Source: Sphingobium aromaticiconvertens
GTDB lineage: Bacteria; Pseudomonadota; Alphaproteobacteria; Sphingomonadales; Sphingomonadaceae
Direction: 5' to 3'
DNA length: 64,000 nucleotides
NCBI RefSeq assembly: GCF_037154075.1
Contig: NZ_JBANRJ010000006.1
Span: forward strand, 11,727 to 75,726
This document shows, in pieces, positions 24,626 through 33,971 of this stretch. The position numbers were made by a program, and so were the translations under genes. The notes beneath the pieces are model-generated. The model ran no database searches and had not been told where the DNA came from. It saw only the letters and a list, made by a program, of their open reading frames with translations. Numbering within the stretch: position 1 is the stretch's first letter; each line of letters begins with the position of its first letter.

Positions 24626-26716
24626 TCAGGCCGCGAGGGCATCCTGATCCGGCGCTTCCGCGTTGACCGCGGGCTCGTCGGCGCCAGCCGCGTTCGCCCC
24701 TTCCGTATCCTCGGCATCTTCAGCGACGCTGGCTTCCTCGGCGGGCTCGAGGCCCTCCGCGTCGGCCTTGTCGAGGAACTGCATGGCGTTTGGCACCCAG
24801 GCGAGCGCGGCATCCCGAACCTCGGGCTCGACGATCGCCTCGCCGGCGAACAGCTTCGCGCACGATTCCGAGATCTCCGACTTCTTCATCGTCGCGTGCC
24901 GCGCGGTCTGCGCCGCGCCGCCGACATCGGCGAGCAACGTCAGGATCGAGCCCTTGCTGATGCGGTCGAAGAAGTTCTCCGAGGTCGGCCGCCACCAGCT
25001 TGCAACATCGACTTCCATGATCGTCGCCAGCCGGTTGTGCAGCGGGCATTGCTCGGCGCGGTAGCTCGCCTTCGCCTCGAGCGACATCGCGACGATGTAA
25101 GCGAGCCAGGCGGCCTTGCTGTCGTCGTCCAGTGCCCGGAACGCCTCGAACCGGTCGACCTCGGACTTGTGCTCCGTCCAGCTTGCATCGAGACCGTCAT
25201 GCGCTTCGGCGAGATAGCCCCGCGCGCGCGTCGCCGGCTGCTCGCCGCTCACCGGATCCTGCGGCGAACGCGCGCGAATGGTCGAGCCATAGGCGCTGAA
25301 CGTGCTGGTGCGATCGTCGATCATGACGAAGAGCGCATAGTCGAGCGCCAGGGCCGGATTGCTGAGCAGGGTCGCAGCGAGCACGTCACGCCGCTGCATC
25401 GCCAGTTCGTCGTAGAGCCGGGCACTCAGCGGCTTGCCCCCCGGGGCGATGGCCTCGGGCGGCGGGGCGGGCGGCGTGTAGCTGCTGCCCGAGCCGGTCG
25501 AGCCGCCTCCGCCAGCACCGTCGTCGTGGCCCTCGTCGCCGTCTTCACCAGAGCCGCCGACGCGGACCGGTTCCTCGCTGTAGTATTCGGTATCGAGGAC
25601 CATCTCGCCTTTCGGCGTCAGCTTGAGGAACGCGCCGACGAGCGGCTTGAGCTCATCGGGTAGCAGCGGCGTCACATTGTGGATCGCATGCATTTCGTCG
25701 TCGAGGGCGTCATATTCCTGGTCGAGCGCCTTGTAGGCGTCCTCCGTGAGGGACTCGTCATCCATTTCCTCGGTGATGGCGTTCTGGCGCTCATCGATGG
25801 CGTTCAGGCGCCCGACCTGCTCATCCGTGAGATTCGGCCTGGGAAGGATCACCCGGTAGAGGCCAGCGGCCGCGCTGTGCGTGTAGTTCGACGCGATCGG
25901 CCGGATCCACGCGAGGCCCAGCTCTTCACCGACGCGCTTGGCTTCCGCTTCCATGATGTCGGCGGCGAGACGCTGCGCGATCTCGGGGTTGACCCATTTA
26001 TCGCCACTGTCGCTGAAGAGGTCGCGGTCGACCTTGCCACCGGCCTCGGCGTAGCGGTCCTCGCCGATCAGGATCGCGACCGGATCAGTCGATTTCATGG
26101 TTTCGTTGGCGATGACGCGGCGGATCGTGTCGGCGTTGGAATAGCTGGTGCCGTAGCTGTTCCAAACGAGGAGCTGCTTCTCCTGGTTCTCGGTCGAGGC
26201 ATAGGCCTTGGCGACGTCGAGGGTGATCGTGCCGTCGGTAAGCGCCTCGAAGATCGGTTCGGCCAGCGTGGCGAGACGGAGGCGACCTTCGACGAACCGG
26301 CGGGTCAGGCCGAAGCGCTTGGCGACGCCGTCGATGTCGTTGTTGAGGCCGATAAAATACTGGAAGGCCCGGCATTCTTCGGCCGGCGTCATCTTGAGCT
26401 GGTGGAAGTTCGCCGCTGTCGAGGTTTCGGACAGCGTCGCCTCGTCGCCGACCAGTACCTTGACGGGAACGTCATAGGTCTCGGCGTCGATCACGCCCCG
26501 CCCGGCGAGCATCAGAAGACCGCGCAGCCGCCGGCCGCCGTCGAACACCTCGAAGGTGCCGCGTGGCTTCTTGACGGGCGTGACGAGCAGATTCTGCAGG
26601 ACGCCGCGGGCTTCGAGATCGGCGGCCATCTGCGGGATCTCGAGGAGATCGTCGGGCCGCTTGCGAACATTGATGGGGGAAAGCGTAAGCTTCGAGAGCT
26701 TTACGGTAGTGGTCAT
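24626..26716 (-). CDS. Large plasmid ParB-like protein
   Basis: The 696-residue protein starts MTTTVKLSKLTLSPINVRKR. Residues 1-100 form a ParB/Srx-type domain (I-P-Q-M-A-A-D-L-E-A-R-G-V-L-Q-N-L-L-V and F-D-G-G-R-R-L-R-G-L). An HTH (G-V-A-K-R-F-G-L-T-R-R-F-V-E-G-R-L) follows at about 140-160. A Gly/Ser/Pro-rich linker and a C-terminal region without known family make up the rest. It is much longer than partition ParB and is not next to parA, so it is unlikely to serve partition. Such proteins are common beside ArdC and methyltransferase-helicase genes on alphaproteobacterial plasmids; their function is unknown. Confidence 0.85.
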   Translation of the reverse strand: MTTTVKLSKLTLSPINVRKRPDDLLEIPQMAADLEARGVLQNLLVTPVKKPRGTFEVFDGGRRLRGLLMLAGRGVIDAETYDVPVKVLVGDEATLSETSTAANFHQLKMTPAEECRAFQYFIGLNNDIDGVAKRFGLTRRFVEGRLRLATLAEPIFEALTDGTITLDVAKAYASTENQEKQLLVWNSYGTSYSNADTIRRVIANETMKSTDPVAILIGEDRYAEAGGKVDRDLFSDSGDKWVNPEIAQRLAADIMEAEAKRVGEELGLAWIRPIASNYTHSAAAGLYRVILPRPNLTDEQVGRLNAIDERQNAITEEMDDESLTEDAYKALDQEYDALDDEMHAIHNVTPLLPDELKPLVGAFLKLTPKGEMVLDTEYYSEEPVRVGGSGEDGDEGHDDGAGGGGSTGSGSSYTPPAPPPEAIAPGGKPLSARLYDELAMQRRDVLAATLLSNPALALDYALFVMIDDRTSTFSAYGSTIRARSPQDPVSGEQPATRARGYLAEAHDGLDASWTEHKSEVDRFEAFRALDDDSKAAWLAYIVAMSLEAKASYRAEQCPLHNRLATIMEVDVASWWRPTSENFFDRISKGSILTLLADVGGAAQTARHATMKKSEISESCAKLFAGEAIVEPEVRDAALAWVPNAMQFLDKADAEGLEPAEEASVAEDAEDTEGANAAGADEPAVNAEAPDQDALAA

Positions 26717-26969
26717 CGGAGGAACTCCTTCTGGCATCCGGATCAACCCGGACACCAGCTCCGCTCCCCCTTCCCTTTCTTGAATTTGGGCCCGTACCGC
26801 CCCAGTGCCGGCATGACTGCCGGCAACAGACGAAAGCAACAGCGCGATTTTGGTGGGTCGGCTTTCGAGCGATACCGACCGGGCGAAGACACGACATTCA
26901 ACGCGACGTCGGTTTTTTTACTTCCAGTGAACTCGCTGGCGACTACGCTTGCGCTGCAAGGGGGTGCAT
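26717..26969. promoter_or_regulatory. Divergent promoter region of ParB-like and PLD genes
   Basis: This 253-bp region carries both start regions. It contains a short hairpin-capable GTGCCGGCATGACTGCCGGCA at 26802-26822 and a T-run (GTTTTTTTAC) about 50 bp before the PLD start. No clear -35/-10 pair can be named. Confidence 0.4.
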
Positions 26970-29321
26970 GTGAATCCGCTCGATCTGATCTCGGCCGCGC
27001 CGTGGAAACGGGCCGCCTTCACGACCTATGCGCTCTCGTTGTCCTTCTTCGAGGCGGTACTGCTCGACGCCTTGCTACGGGGCGGCGGTCGCAATGCCCT
27101 CATCCTGGCAGATCCCGAAGGTGTTCGCGCAGGTCTCAGCGAGGAAGGCGCGCGCAGAGTGGGACGCGATTATGAGATCGAGCCGGTCGCCTGCGTCAAT
27201 CACGGCGTCTTTCACGCGAAGGTTGGCGCTCTGTTCGCCGATGACGACGCCCACTTGCTCGTCGGCTCCGGTAATCTGACGTTCGCCGGCTGGGGCGGCA
27301 ATCTCGAGCTGGTCGAGCATCTGCATCCGAGCTTCGCGGCCGAGGCATTCGATGATGCCGCCGGCTTTTTCGAGCAGCTATCGGGATCGGAGCAAATCGT
27401 TACTACAGCCGGAGAGGCATGCGACGCGATCGCCGGGTCTTTGCGACGATCGGCGCAAGGCCATGCGCGCCCGGACAACATCCATTTGCTGCACAGCCTC
27501 GACGGGGCGATCGCCGAACAGCTCGCACTCTACGCCGAAGATCTCGGTGGTGTGACGCGTATGACGGCCATTTCGCCCTATTATGACCTGCGTGGTGAGG
27601 GTCTCGATGCGCTCGCCGCAATGCTGGAAATCGAGAGCGCAGATCTGCATGCTCACCCGGCGGGCACGGTTCGCGGACAAGGCTCGAATTCTTGGCCATT
27701 CGATGGCACCTCGCAGTGGAGGGCCGTCAACGCGGCCGATGCATTTGGACAGGACGACCGGCCGCTCCACGCCAAATCGCTCGAACTGGTATGTCGCAAG
27801 GGGCGCCTTGTTCTCAGCGGCAGCGCGAATATGACTCATGCCGGCCTGTTCGGGCGGAACATCGAGGCCGGTGTTCTTCGCATTCAACGCAACAGCAAGT
27901 CCTATTGGGCCACGGCGAAGGCAAGTGCCCCGCTTCGTCCTGCAACCGACGAACTGGACAAGCCGGAGTCCGCGTTGCCTTCGATCGGCATTCTCAGCGC
28001 CTCGCTCGAAGGCGAGATGATAAGCGGCCGTGCGCTGGCGCCGCGACTGACTGGACTGGTGGACGCCTTCCTGCGAACGCCGAGTTCGTCCCACGTGGTC
28101 GGTCGGGTGCAGATCGCCGATGACGGGACCTTCCTGTTGTCGGCGCCAGGTATCGAGTTCGAAAGCTGGGAAAATGGGCGTCTGATTCTCGGCTTCGAAC
28201 GCGATGGCAAACGATGGGAGGGGTTTGTCTCGATCGCGGCCGCGCTCGAACTCATCCGGCGTACCGGATCAATCGCGCCGCGCCTGATGGCAATGCTCGC
28301 TGGTACGGAGACTCCAACCGATGTCGCCGCTATCCTGGCCTGGTTCCGCGAAGACACGAGCCGGCTGCCAGCCTCTCTCGCGATTGGCGGAGGCGGTGAG
28401 TCCGCTCGGTCCGACGCAGTGCAAGGCTTCGTGACGCTAGCCGACCTTAAGGCCGCGGGTCTTGGTGTACGTGCCGGGAGCGAAGCGGAAAAAGGCGAGA
28501 CATCGTCGGCCTGGCGGCACGCAATGGCATTAATTCGCGCTGCCTTCACACAGTCGCGCGGGCCATGGGGCGGTGGCGGCGAGACCGACGATGATGATGA
28601 CGAGGATGAAAAGGACCGGGAAAAGCGCGCGCGATCCGAGGAATCGGCGAACCACCGGTCGCTCCAGCTCTTCGACGAACTCTTGAACGCGATGCTCTCG
28701 CCCGAAGTGCAGGGTCGCAATGCGCTGATGGCGCTGTCGCTATCGCATTTCCTCGCCGACCGTATTCGACCTGCGCCAGGGAAGGTGCAGGTCTGGCTCG
28801 AAAAGGTGCTGCCTCAGATAGCAAGCTTCGACGGTCCGGAGAGCGATCTGGCCGTCGCATCTGTCCTCCTGCACCACGCTGCCGATCGGCGCGGCGAAAA
28901 CGCTATCAGGGCACGTCGCTATTTTCTACGGCGCAGGATTGATCCTGCGTCTCTCATTGTCCTCCCGGATGTCATTCCCGCGTTCACTGCTCTGCTGGGG
29001 TCAGGCATCGATCTTGGCGGCTTTCTATCCGAGGTAATGGGGGCTCGGACGATGGGCGAGCAGATCGGCGCCTATCTGGCCGCCGGTGAGGGTGGAGGGC
29101 CTCCGGCCGGTTTTGACAGCCTCACCGCGTCGCCTCACTGGCCGTATCTTGGCCGGGCTCTCACCGATCCGTCTTCGTTCGCCAAGCTGATCGTGCTCGA
29201 CAGCTTCCGGCCGTCCTGTCCGCGCTGCAACATGCGACTGCCTCTCGCGGCAGGAGAAGATCTACGCATGCGAGGGCTGACCACTTGCTGCGGCCGGATC
29301 CTCATCAATCGGGATTGCTGA
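26970..29321 (+). CDS. PLD-superfamily nuclease-like protein with C-terminal zinc ribbon
   Basis: The 783-residue protein carries two HKD-type half sites: H82-A-K with G-S-G-N at 99-102, and H267-A-K with S-G-S-A-N-M-T about 17 residues later. This fits a two-domain PLD nuclease or helicase-associated PLD. A region of acidic residues (D-D-D-D-E-D-E) lies at about 540. The C-terminus has C750-x2-C753 and C773-C774, a probable zinc ribbon. The GTG at 26970 follows AAGGGGG. The next gene starts 2 bp after the stop, so the two form an operon. No exact family is recognised; a nuclease acting on foreign DNA is inferred. Confidence 0.7.
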   Translation: MNPLDLISAAPWKRAAFTTYALSLSFFEAVLLDALLRGGGRNALILADPEGVRAGLSEEGARRVGRDYEIEPVACVNHGVFHAKVGALFADDDAHLLVGSGNLTFAGWGGNLELVEHLHPSFAAEAFDDAAGFFEQLSGSEQIVTTAGEACDAIAGSLRRSAQGHARPDNIHLLHSLDGAIAEQLALYAEDLGGVTRMTAISPYYDLRGEGLDALAAMLEIESADLHAHPAGTVRGQGSNSWPFDGTSQWRAVNAADAFGQDDRPLHAKSLELVCRKGRLVLSGSANMTHAGLFGRNIEAGVLRIQRNSKSYWATAKASAPLRPATDELDKPESALPSIGILSASLEGEMISGRALAPRLTGLVDAFLRTPSSSHVVGRVQIADDGTFLLSAPGIEFESWENGRLILGFERDGKRWEGFVSIAAALELIRRTGSIAPRLMAMLAGTETPTDVAAILAWFREDTSRLPASLAIGGGGESARSDAVQGFVTLADLKAAGLGVRAGSEAEKGETSSAWRHAMALIRAAFTQSRGPWGGGGETDDDDDEDEKDREKRARSEESANHRSLQLFDELLNAMLSPEVQGRNALMALSLSHFLADRIRPAPGKVQVWLEKVLPQIASFDGPESDLAVASVLLHHAADRRGENAIRARRYFLRRRIDPASLIVLPDVIPAFTALLGSGIDLGGFLSEVMGARTMGEQIGAYLAAGEGGGPPAGFDSLTASPHWPYLGRALTDPSSFAKLIVLDSFRPSCPRCNMRLPLAAGEDLRMRGLTTCCGRILINRDC

Positions 29322-29323
29322 CG

Positions 29324-30820
29324 ATGGCCGAGCTGAATGAACTCCTCGAAATCGCGCGCAATGCCGGCGAGCCGCGGACGATTGACCGAAGCAAGATCGA
29401 CTTCGGCGGCGTGGATCCGCTCGGCCTGAGGCAGATTAATTTCGGCCTTATGGATCGAGTCCTGCCCGATCTGAACAATGTCACCAGCCATATTCGTCCC
29501 TATACGCTGATGGCGTGGGCCTGGCGGCGTGTTCGGCATATTCTCGAGAGGAGCAAGCGACCGAGCGCGCTTCCCGAGGAGATGCGCGATTTCGTTGATC
29601 GGATCGAGGCAATCTATGCCTGGTCCCAGTTCCTGGTCGATCCCCGCGCCGACATACCAGGGGCGCAAGCGATGCGATCGATGCTTGATTGCGCCCAATA
29701 TCAATTTGATGGCGAGGAATGGGCTGGCCGGCGGAACATGCGGCGCTATTCGACCGGCTTCATCTCGCCGCTGAATTACGGGCCAAGCCTGCGCACGATG
29801 GGGTGGCTGGTTCCCGTCGAGGGAGCGGCGGGGATCTTCCAGCCTGATCCATCGCTTGATGCCGTGCTCGACATCTTTGAGAAGCGCTTCGAGAGCGAAT
29901 TGGAGCACGAGGCGTTCAGCCGTTTCGGTAGGGTCACCGTGAAGCGCGCGGATGCGGAACGTTGGGGCAAGCTCTGGGCCTTGGAGAAGCCGAGGCCGGC
30001 CGAGGCGAAGGCGATGTTTGGGCGGCTTGGCGGGGAACGCGCGGCACCGGCGCGCCGGAAAGGTGTCGCGCTGATCCAAGCGGCCTTTGCCGATCTGGAG
30101 GACGAGGAAGCAACCTATGAGGATATCAGGGTGCGGATGGCCGACCGGGCAGCAGTATGGAGGGGCCCGGAAGATCGGCCGGCTGCGGCGGACGAGTGGC
30201 GGATGGTCCAGATACGTCAGCTCTTCCGGCTTGCGCTCGAAAGCCTGTTCTATTGGACGATAGGCAGGCTCCTGCCAGGCCCCCTGTCCACTGCGCAATT
30301 GGCCGAGGCGTTTCTCGCGGCCCTGGACGAGCCCGCCCTGCCCGATGTCGCCGGTGCCTGGATTCTCGCTTCGAAAGACACGACGAACCCGGTCGAGCAT
30401 CTTCGCGCGCTGCAGGCCGCGCTACGCGATCAGAGCCAACTCCCGCCGGCCATCGTTGCGGCCTTGGCGCTCTGTTTGCGGGAGGCACCCAGCCAGGCAC
30501 ATCCGTTCGAGAACTTCGATCGCCTACCGCTGAGCCGGGCCAAGAAGGAAGCCGAAACTTGGCGAGCGCTTTCGCCGGCGCGTTTTGTCGCTCGCATCTT
30601 CGAGATCTGGATCATGGCCCAGCACGCGTACTGGTCGGTGGGACGCGGTCTCGCTGATGCGCGAAACAAGGGTAAGACCATCCTTCGGTTACGCATCGTC
30701 ATGGAAGAGGGTGGCTGGACGTTGACACCCGGCACGACGCGACAGGGAAATCCTCCCGAGCCTACACCTGACCGTCTCGAAACCGCGATCAGTCTTCTGG
30801 TGGAATGCGGACGGCTATGA
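29324..30820 (+). CDS. Unrecognised protein, second gene of the PLD operon
   Basis: The 498-residue, mainly helical protein begins MAELNELLEIARNAGEPRT. No signal peptide or membrane segment is visible. Distinctive stretches are R-R-Y-S-T-G-F-I-S-P-L-N-Y-G-P-S-L-R near 140, F-Y-W-T-I-G-R-L-L-P-G-P and, near the C-terminus, A-Q-H-A-Y-W-S-V-G-R-G-L-A-D-A-R. No family is recognised. Immediate proximity to the PLD gene, with a hairpin terminator after it, indicates that the two act together, as partner or regulator of the nuclease. Confidence 0.65.
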   Translation: MAELNELLEIARNAGEPRTIDRSKIDFGGVDPLGLRQINFGLMDRVLPDLNNVTSHIRPYTLMAWAWRRVRHILERSKRPSALPEEMRDFVDRIEAIYAWSQFLVDPRADIPGAQAMRSMLDCAQYQFDGEEWAGRRNMRRYSTGFISPLNYGPSLRTMGWLVPVEGAAGIFQPDPSLDAVLDIFEKRFESELEHEAFSRFGRVTVKRADAERWGKLWALEKPRPAEAKAMFGRLGGERAAPARRKGVALIQAAFADLEDEEATYEDIRVRMADRAAVWRGPEDRPAAADEWRMVQIRQLFRLALESLFYWTIGRLLPGPLSTAQLAEAFLAALDEPALPDVAGAWILASKDTTNPVEHLRALQAALRDQSQLPPAIVAALALCLREAPSQAHPFENFDRLPLSRAKKEAETWRALSPARFVARIFEIWIMAQHAYWSVGRGLADARNKGKTILRLRIVMEEGGWTLTPGTTRQGNPPEPTPDRLETAISLLVECGRL

Positions 30821-30931
30821 GTTATCGGCGCCGGCCCACATGTCGCGTTCGTTGGCGCACGCCATGAGGTAGCACCGTCATGCAACCCGAAGGCTATCGG
30901 GTAGCCAGACTTGGTCCGCTCTCACCTAGGC

Positions 30932-30966
30932 AGCCTGCCGGGATTCACTTGGCAGGCTCTTCTTTT
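30932..30966 (+). terminator. Rho-independent-like terminator after the PLD operon
   Basis: An 8-bp stem AGCCTGCC / GGCAGGCT with an 11-nt loop is followed by CTTCTTTT. The position, about 110 bp after the stop of the second gene and before the convergent helicase fragment, fits. Confidence 0.65.
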
Positions 30967-31054
30967 GGCCGGCTCGACTGGCCGACAGTGATTGCCATCC
31001 GAGGCCTCCGTGCGAGGAATTTCTACAATTCCCTAACAGTATAGAGCTTCGCAT

Positions 31055-32905
31055 TCAGTCTTGCCGCCCATCACCCAAGACCCTTTCAAGCGTGTCCTTC
31101 GCCGTTGGAACCGGGACGAATACGCGCGTCCGATACTGGATGATCTCAGTGAAGCAGCCGAGCGACTTCAGCCACGGCAGGCGATCATGCGGACAGCCTA
31201 CGAGCTCGATGCGAGGCGAGCCGTTGACGATCGAGCGCTTGATCGTGAGGGGGAACGGACGCGAGACGTCGATGCTCCGCCCTGCCGTCACTGCCTTGAC
31301 CACTGCGTCCGGCGGAAGGACTTCCGTCCGGTCGATACCGAGCTTGGTGAAAAGCTGGGGAACATGATCGTCGAACACGAGGCGGCCCAGCCATGACCCC
31401 CCTTCCCCGTCAACGATGCGGTTGACCGCGAGATGGTCGCTCGGCAGCGCCGACCAGATGGGCAGGAGCAGGCCGGTGGCCAGCCGGATCGTTTCGCTGT
31501 CGACGGTCTGGCGGACGGCTTCGACCTCCCCGGCCCAGGCGGCGCTGAAGGCCTCGCGTGTCACCTCCTCCCAGGAGGATTCGTAGAGATCGTCCTCGCG
31601 CATATATTCGTTGCGAGTGGGGCGCATCAACTCGACGCGCGGGATCGGCGTGCCTTCCTTCTCCTCCATCAGAGCCCGTGCCTTTGTGCGAAGCGCGGAC
31701 TTGCCGGACTTGCGGTTGATCATGAAAGTCGCGCTCCCGTCGCCGTCGGCGATCCGCAGGATACGGTCCAGCGAGATGGGGTTGCGCCGGCGTTCGATCT
31801 CGATGGTGAGCAGATGCGACGTTGCTCCGGTGAGCGAATCGGTGCGCAGCACGACATCATCGATGAGCGTGGCCCGATCGACCAGGATCGTTTCGACTCC
31901 GACATCGAAGCGACCGGCATCCCGCGCCGCCGAGACGCGGGTCTCGATCAGGGCGAGAAATTCGTCGAAGATGCTGTTCTGGAGCGCGATCGGAAGCGCG
32001 AGGATGCGGTTGAGCCACCGCTGGATGGGCGGCATCTCGTCCTTGAGGACACCATCCTTGTCGACCAACTCAAGGCCAGTGCGGTGCTGGAACTCGTCGA
32101 GCGTGGTGCTGGCAAGCTTGCCTCCCGCCAACAGGTCGAACCAGCTCAGAAGGGCGGCGCAGGCATATTCGCTCTCGAGGTTGTCAGCGGGATCGAACAA
32201 CCCCTGCCCGCCGGTCTGGCGCTGGCCCCGCGTGAGCGCACCGAGGCTGTCCAGCCGGCGCGCAATCGTGCTGGTGAAGCGCAGTTCGCCCTTACAATCG
32301 GTCGTCACCGGCCGGAACAGCGGCGTCGTCGCCTGGTGCGTGCGGTGGGTGCGGCCAAGACCCTGGATCGCGCGGTCTGCACGCCAGCCGGGCTCGAGGA
32401 GAAGATGGACTCGCTGCTCCTGGTTCACCGCGTCGAGCGAGGCATGATAGCTGCGCCCGGTGCCGCCGGCGTCGGAGAAGACGAGTATCCGCTTGCGGCC
32501 AGCCTGGAACGCCGCGGCCTCCGCCTGGCTCGTGCGCGCGGAACGGCTTTCGAGTTTCTGCCTGCCGTCGCTCGCCGTGATCAGGCGTTTGGTGCGGCCC
32601 GTGACCTCGGCGACGGTATCGTGCCCGAAATGCTCGAGCAGCGCATCGAGCGCGGACATGATAGGCGGCATTGCGCAGAGCGTTTCGATCAGGTCGGCCC
32701 GCGCGGCCTCGGCTTCCGGATTGTAGACAGGGTTGCCGTTCTCATCGGTCATCGGCAGCGAGCGCGGCGTGCCCGTGTCGTCCTTGAATATCTGCATTTG
32801 CCGCGTCGGGAAGGCGCGCTCGAGATAGTCGATGATGTATTCTTTGCAGTCGAGATTTATGTCGAGCGGTTCGCGTGCGGGCGCGGATTTACGTGATGAA
32901 GACAT
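31055..32905 (-). pseudogene. Methyltransferase-helicase gene, 3' part (helicase C domain), separated by RIT element
   Basis: This frame encodes the C-terminal half of a strawberry-notch-like helicase: V-F-S-D-A-G-G-T-G-R-S, R-V-H-L-L-L-E-P-G-W-R-A-D and Q-G-L-G-R-T-H-R-T-H-Q (motif VI). Its first 22 codons, beginning MSSSRKSAPARE, do not belong to the helicase: they lie in the RIT terminal repeat and are joined in frame to Y-I-I-D-Y-L-E-R-A-F. An upstream GGAG in the repeat could drive translation, so a free C-terminal half (616 aa) may be made. It cannot hydrolyse NTP alone because Walker A and DEAH are on the other piece. Confidence 0.85.
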
Positions 32906-32932
32906 AGTTTCTACTCCAGATAATTAATGTGG
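32838..32932 (-). repeat. RIT left terminal inverted repeat (95 bp)
   Basis: Reading outward on the minus strand: CCACATTAATTATCTGGAG, then TAGAAACT, an ATG and 22 codons M-S-S-S-R-K-S-A-P. It differs from the right copy at one position (AAATCCG versus AAACCCG). The start codon and the GGAG eight bases before it are both inside the repeat. Confidence 0.92.
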
Positions 32933-32966
32933 TGGGACGATGCCCGGAGGCGTGAGGCCTCCGGAG

Positions 32967-33971
32967 TTATGCTCGTTTCCGGACGTCGTTGAGCATCATG
33001 ATCAGCGGGTCAGCCGGAGGTCTGAACTTGCCTGGTTTGATAGCCGGCGCCCCGTGCGCAGCGAGGATTTGCAGCTTTTCTTGGGGGTCAGCGCGCAGAT
33101 AGGCTTCCGTGCTCTGGATGCTGGCATGCCCGAGCCAGAGCGCCACTTTGCGGATGTCGCCGGTCGCAGCAAGCGTGTGCATTGCGCAGGAATGCCGGAG
33201 CACGTGAGGCGTGACCCGCTTGCGTAGCAAGGACGGCTGCTTCTTCGCGGCCGTGGCCACATGCTTGGCCAGCCTGAACGCAAATCCGTCACGGCTCATT
33301 GGTTCGTCGTTGGCGTTGAGGAATATCTCTAGCGCGTGACATCGCGGCCTGACGGCGAGCCAGGCCCGCAGGGCTGCCTGCGTTTCGCGCCAGAGGGGTA
33401 GGACGCGCTCGCGTCGGCCCTTGCCGACGATGTGGACCGTGGCGAGCGAACGTTCCGGAAAGTCTTGCATTTGTAGCGACAGCAGTTCGGCGACACGCAG
33501 GCCGCCAGCATAGGCGAGATGTAGCATAGCGCGATCCCTCGTACCCAGGCGGGAACGGGGATCCGGTGCATCCAATAGCGCGGTGATCTCGTCCCGTGTC
33601 AGATAATCGATCAGGGTCGTGTCGGTCCGCTTAGTCGGCACGGAACGGATACGTAGCGCGAGGTCGAGGCAGACGGGGACGCGATACTCGATGTAGCGGA
33701 AGAACGCCCGGATCGCCGCGAGCCGGGCGTTGCGGGTTCTGGGACTGTTCTTACGTGCATTTTCCGCATGGTCGAGGAAGGCCATGATCAACTCAGGGTG
33801 AAAATCCTCGATCGTCAGATCGGTGGGCCGTCGCTTGAGCCGATCGGCCGCGAAGCGGACCAGCAGCGCGAAGCAGTTCGCATAGGTCGTCACCGTGTGC
33901 GGGCTGACATTGCGCTCGCGGGGCAGATGATCGCGCAGGAACGCGGCGAGATGGGAAGCGAGCGCGGTCAT
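32967..33971 (-). CDS. RIT tyrosine recombinase, third gene
   Basis: The 334-residue protein starts MTALASHLAAFLRDHLPRER. It has an N-terminal SAM-like core-binding domain (S-P-H-T-V-T-T-Y), then the catalytic domain with Arg in A-G-G-L-R-V-A-E-L-L-S-L, H-V-L-R-H-S-C-A (H-x-x-R) and W-L-G-H-A-S-I-Q-S-T-E-A-Y-L (His and Tyr). All catalytic residues are present. Its start overlaps the second recombinase stop (ATGA). It would act with its two partners in integration of the element. Confidence 0.93.
   Translation of the reverse strand: MTALASHLAAFLRDHLPRERNVSPHTVTTYANCFALLVRFAADRLKRRPTDLTIEDFHPELIMAFLDHAENARKNSPRTRNARLAAIRAFFRYIEYRVPVCLDLALRIRSVPTKRTDTTLIDYLTRDEITALLDAPDPRSRLGTRDRAMLHLAYAGGLRVAELLSLQMQDFPERSLATVHIVGKGRRERVLPLWRETQAALRAWLAVRPRCHALEIFLNANDEPMSRDGFAFRLAKHVATAAKKQPSLLRKRVTPHVLRHSCAMHTLAATGDIRKVALWLGHASIQSTEAYLRADPQEKLQILAAHGAPAIKPGKFRPPADPLIMMLNDVRKRA

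Noticed and set aside
24572..27175. Long plus-strand frames opposite the ParB-like gene
   Set aside because: Shadow frames; the minus-strand protein has clear ParB and HTH motifs.
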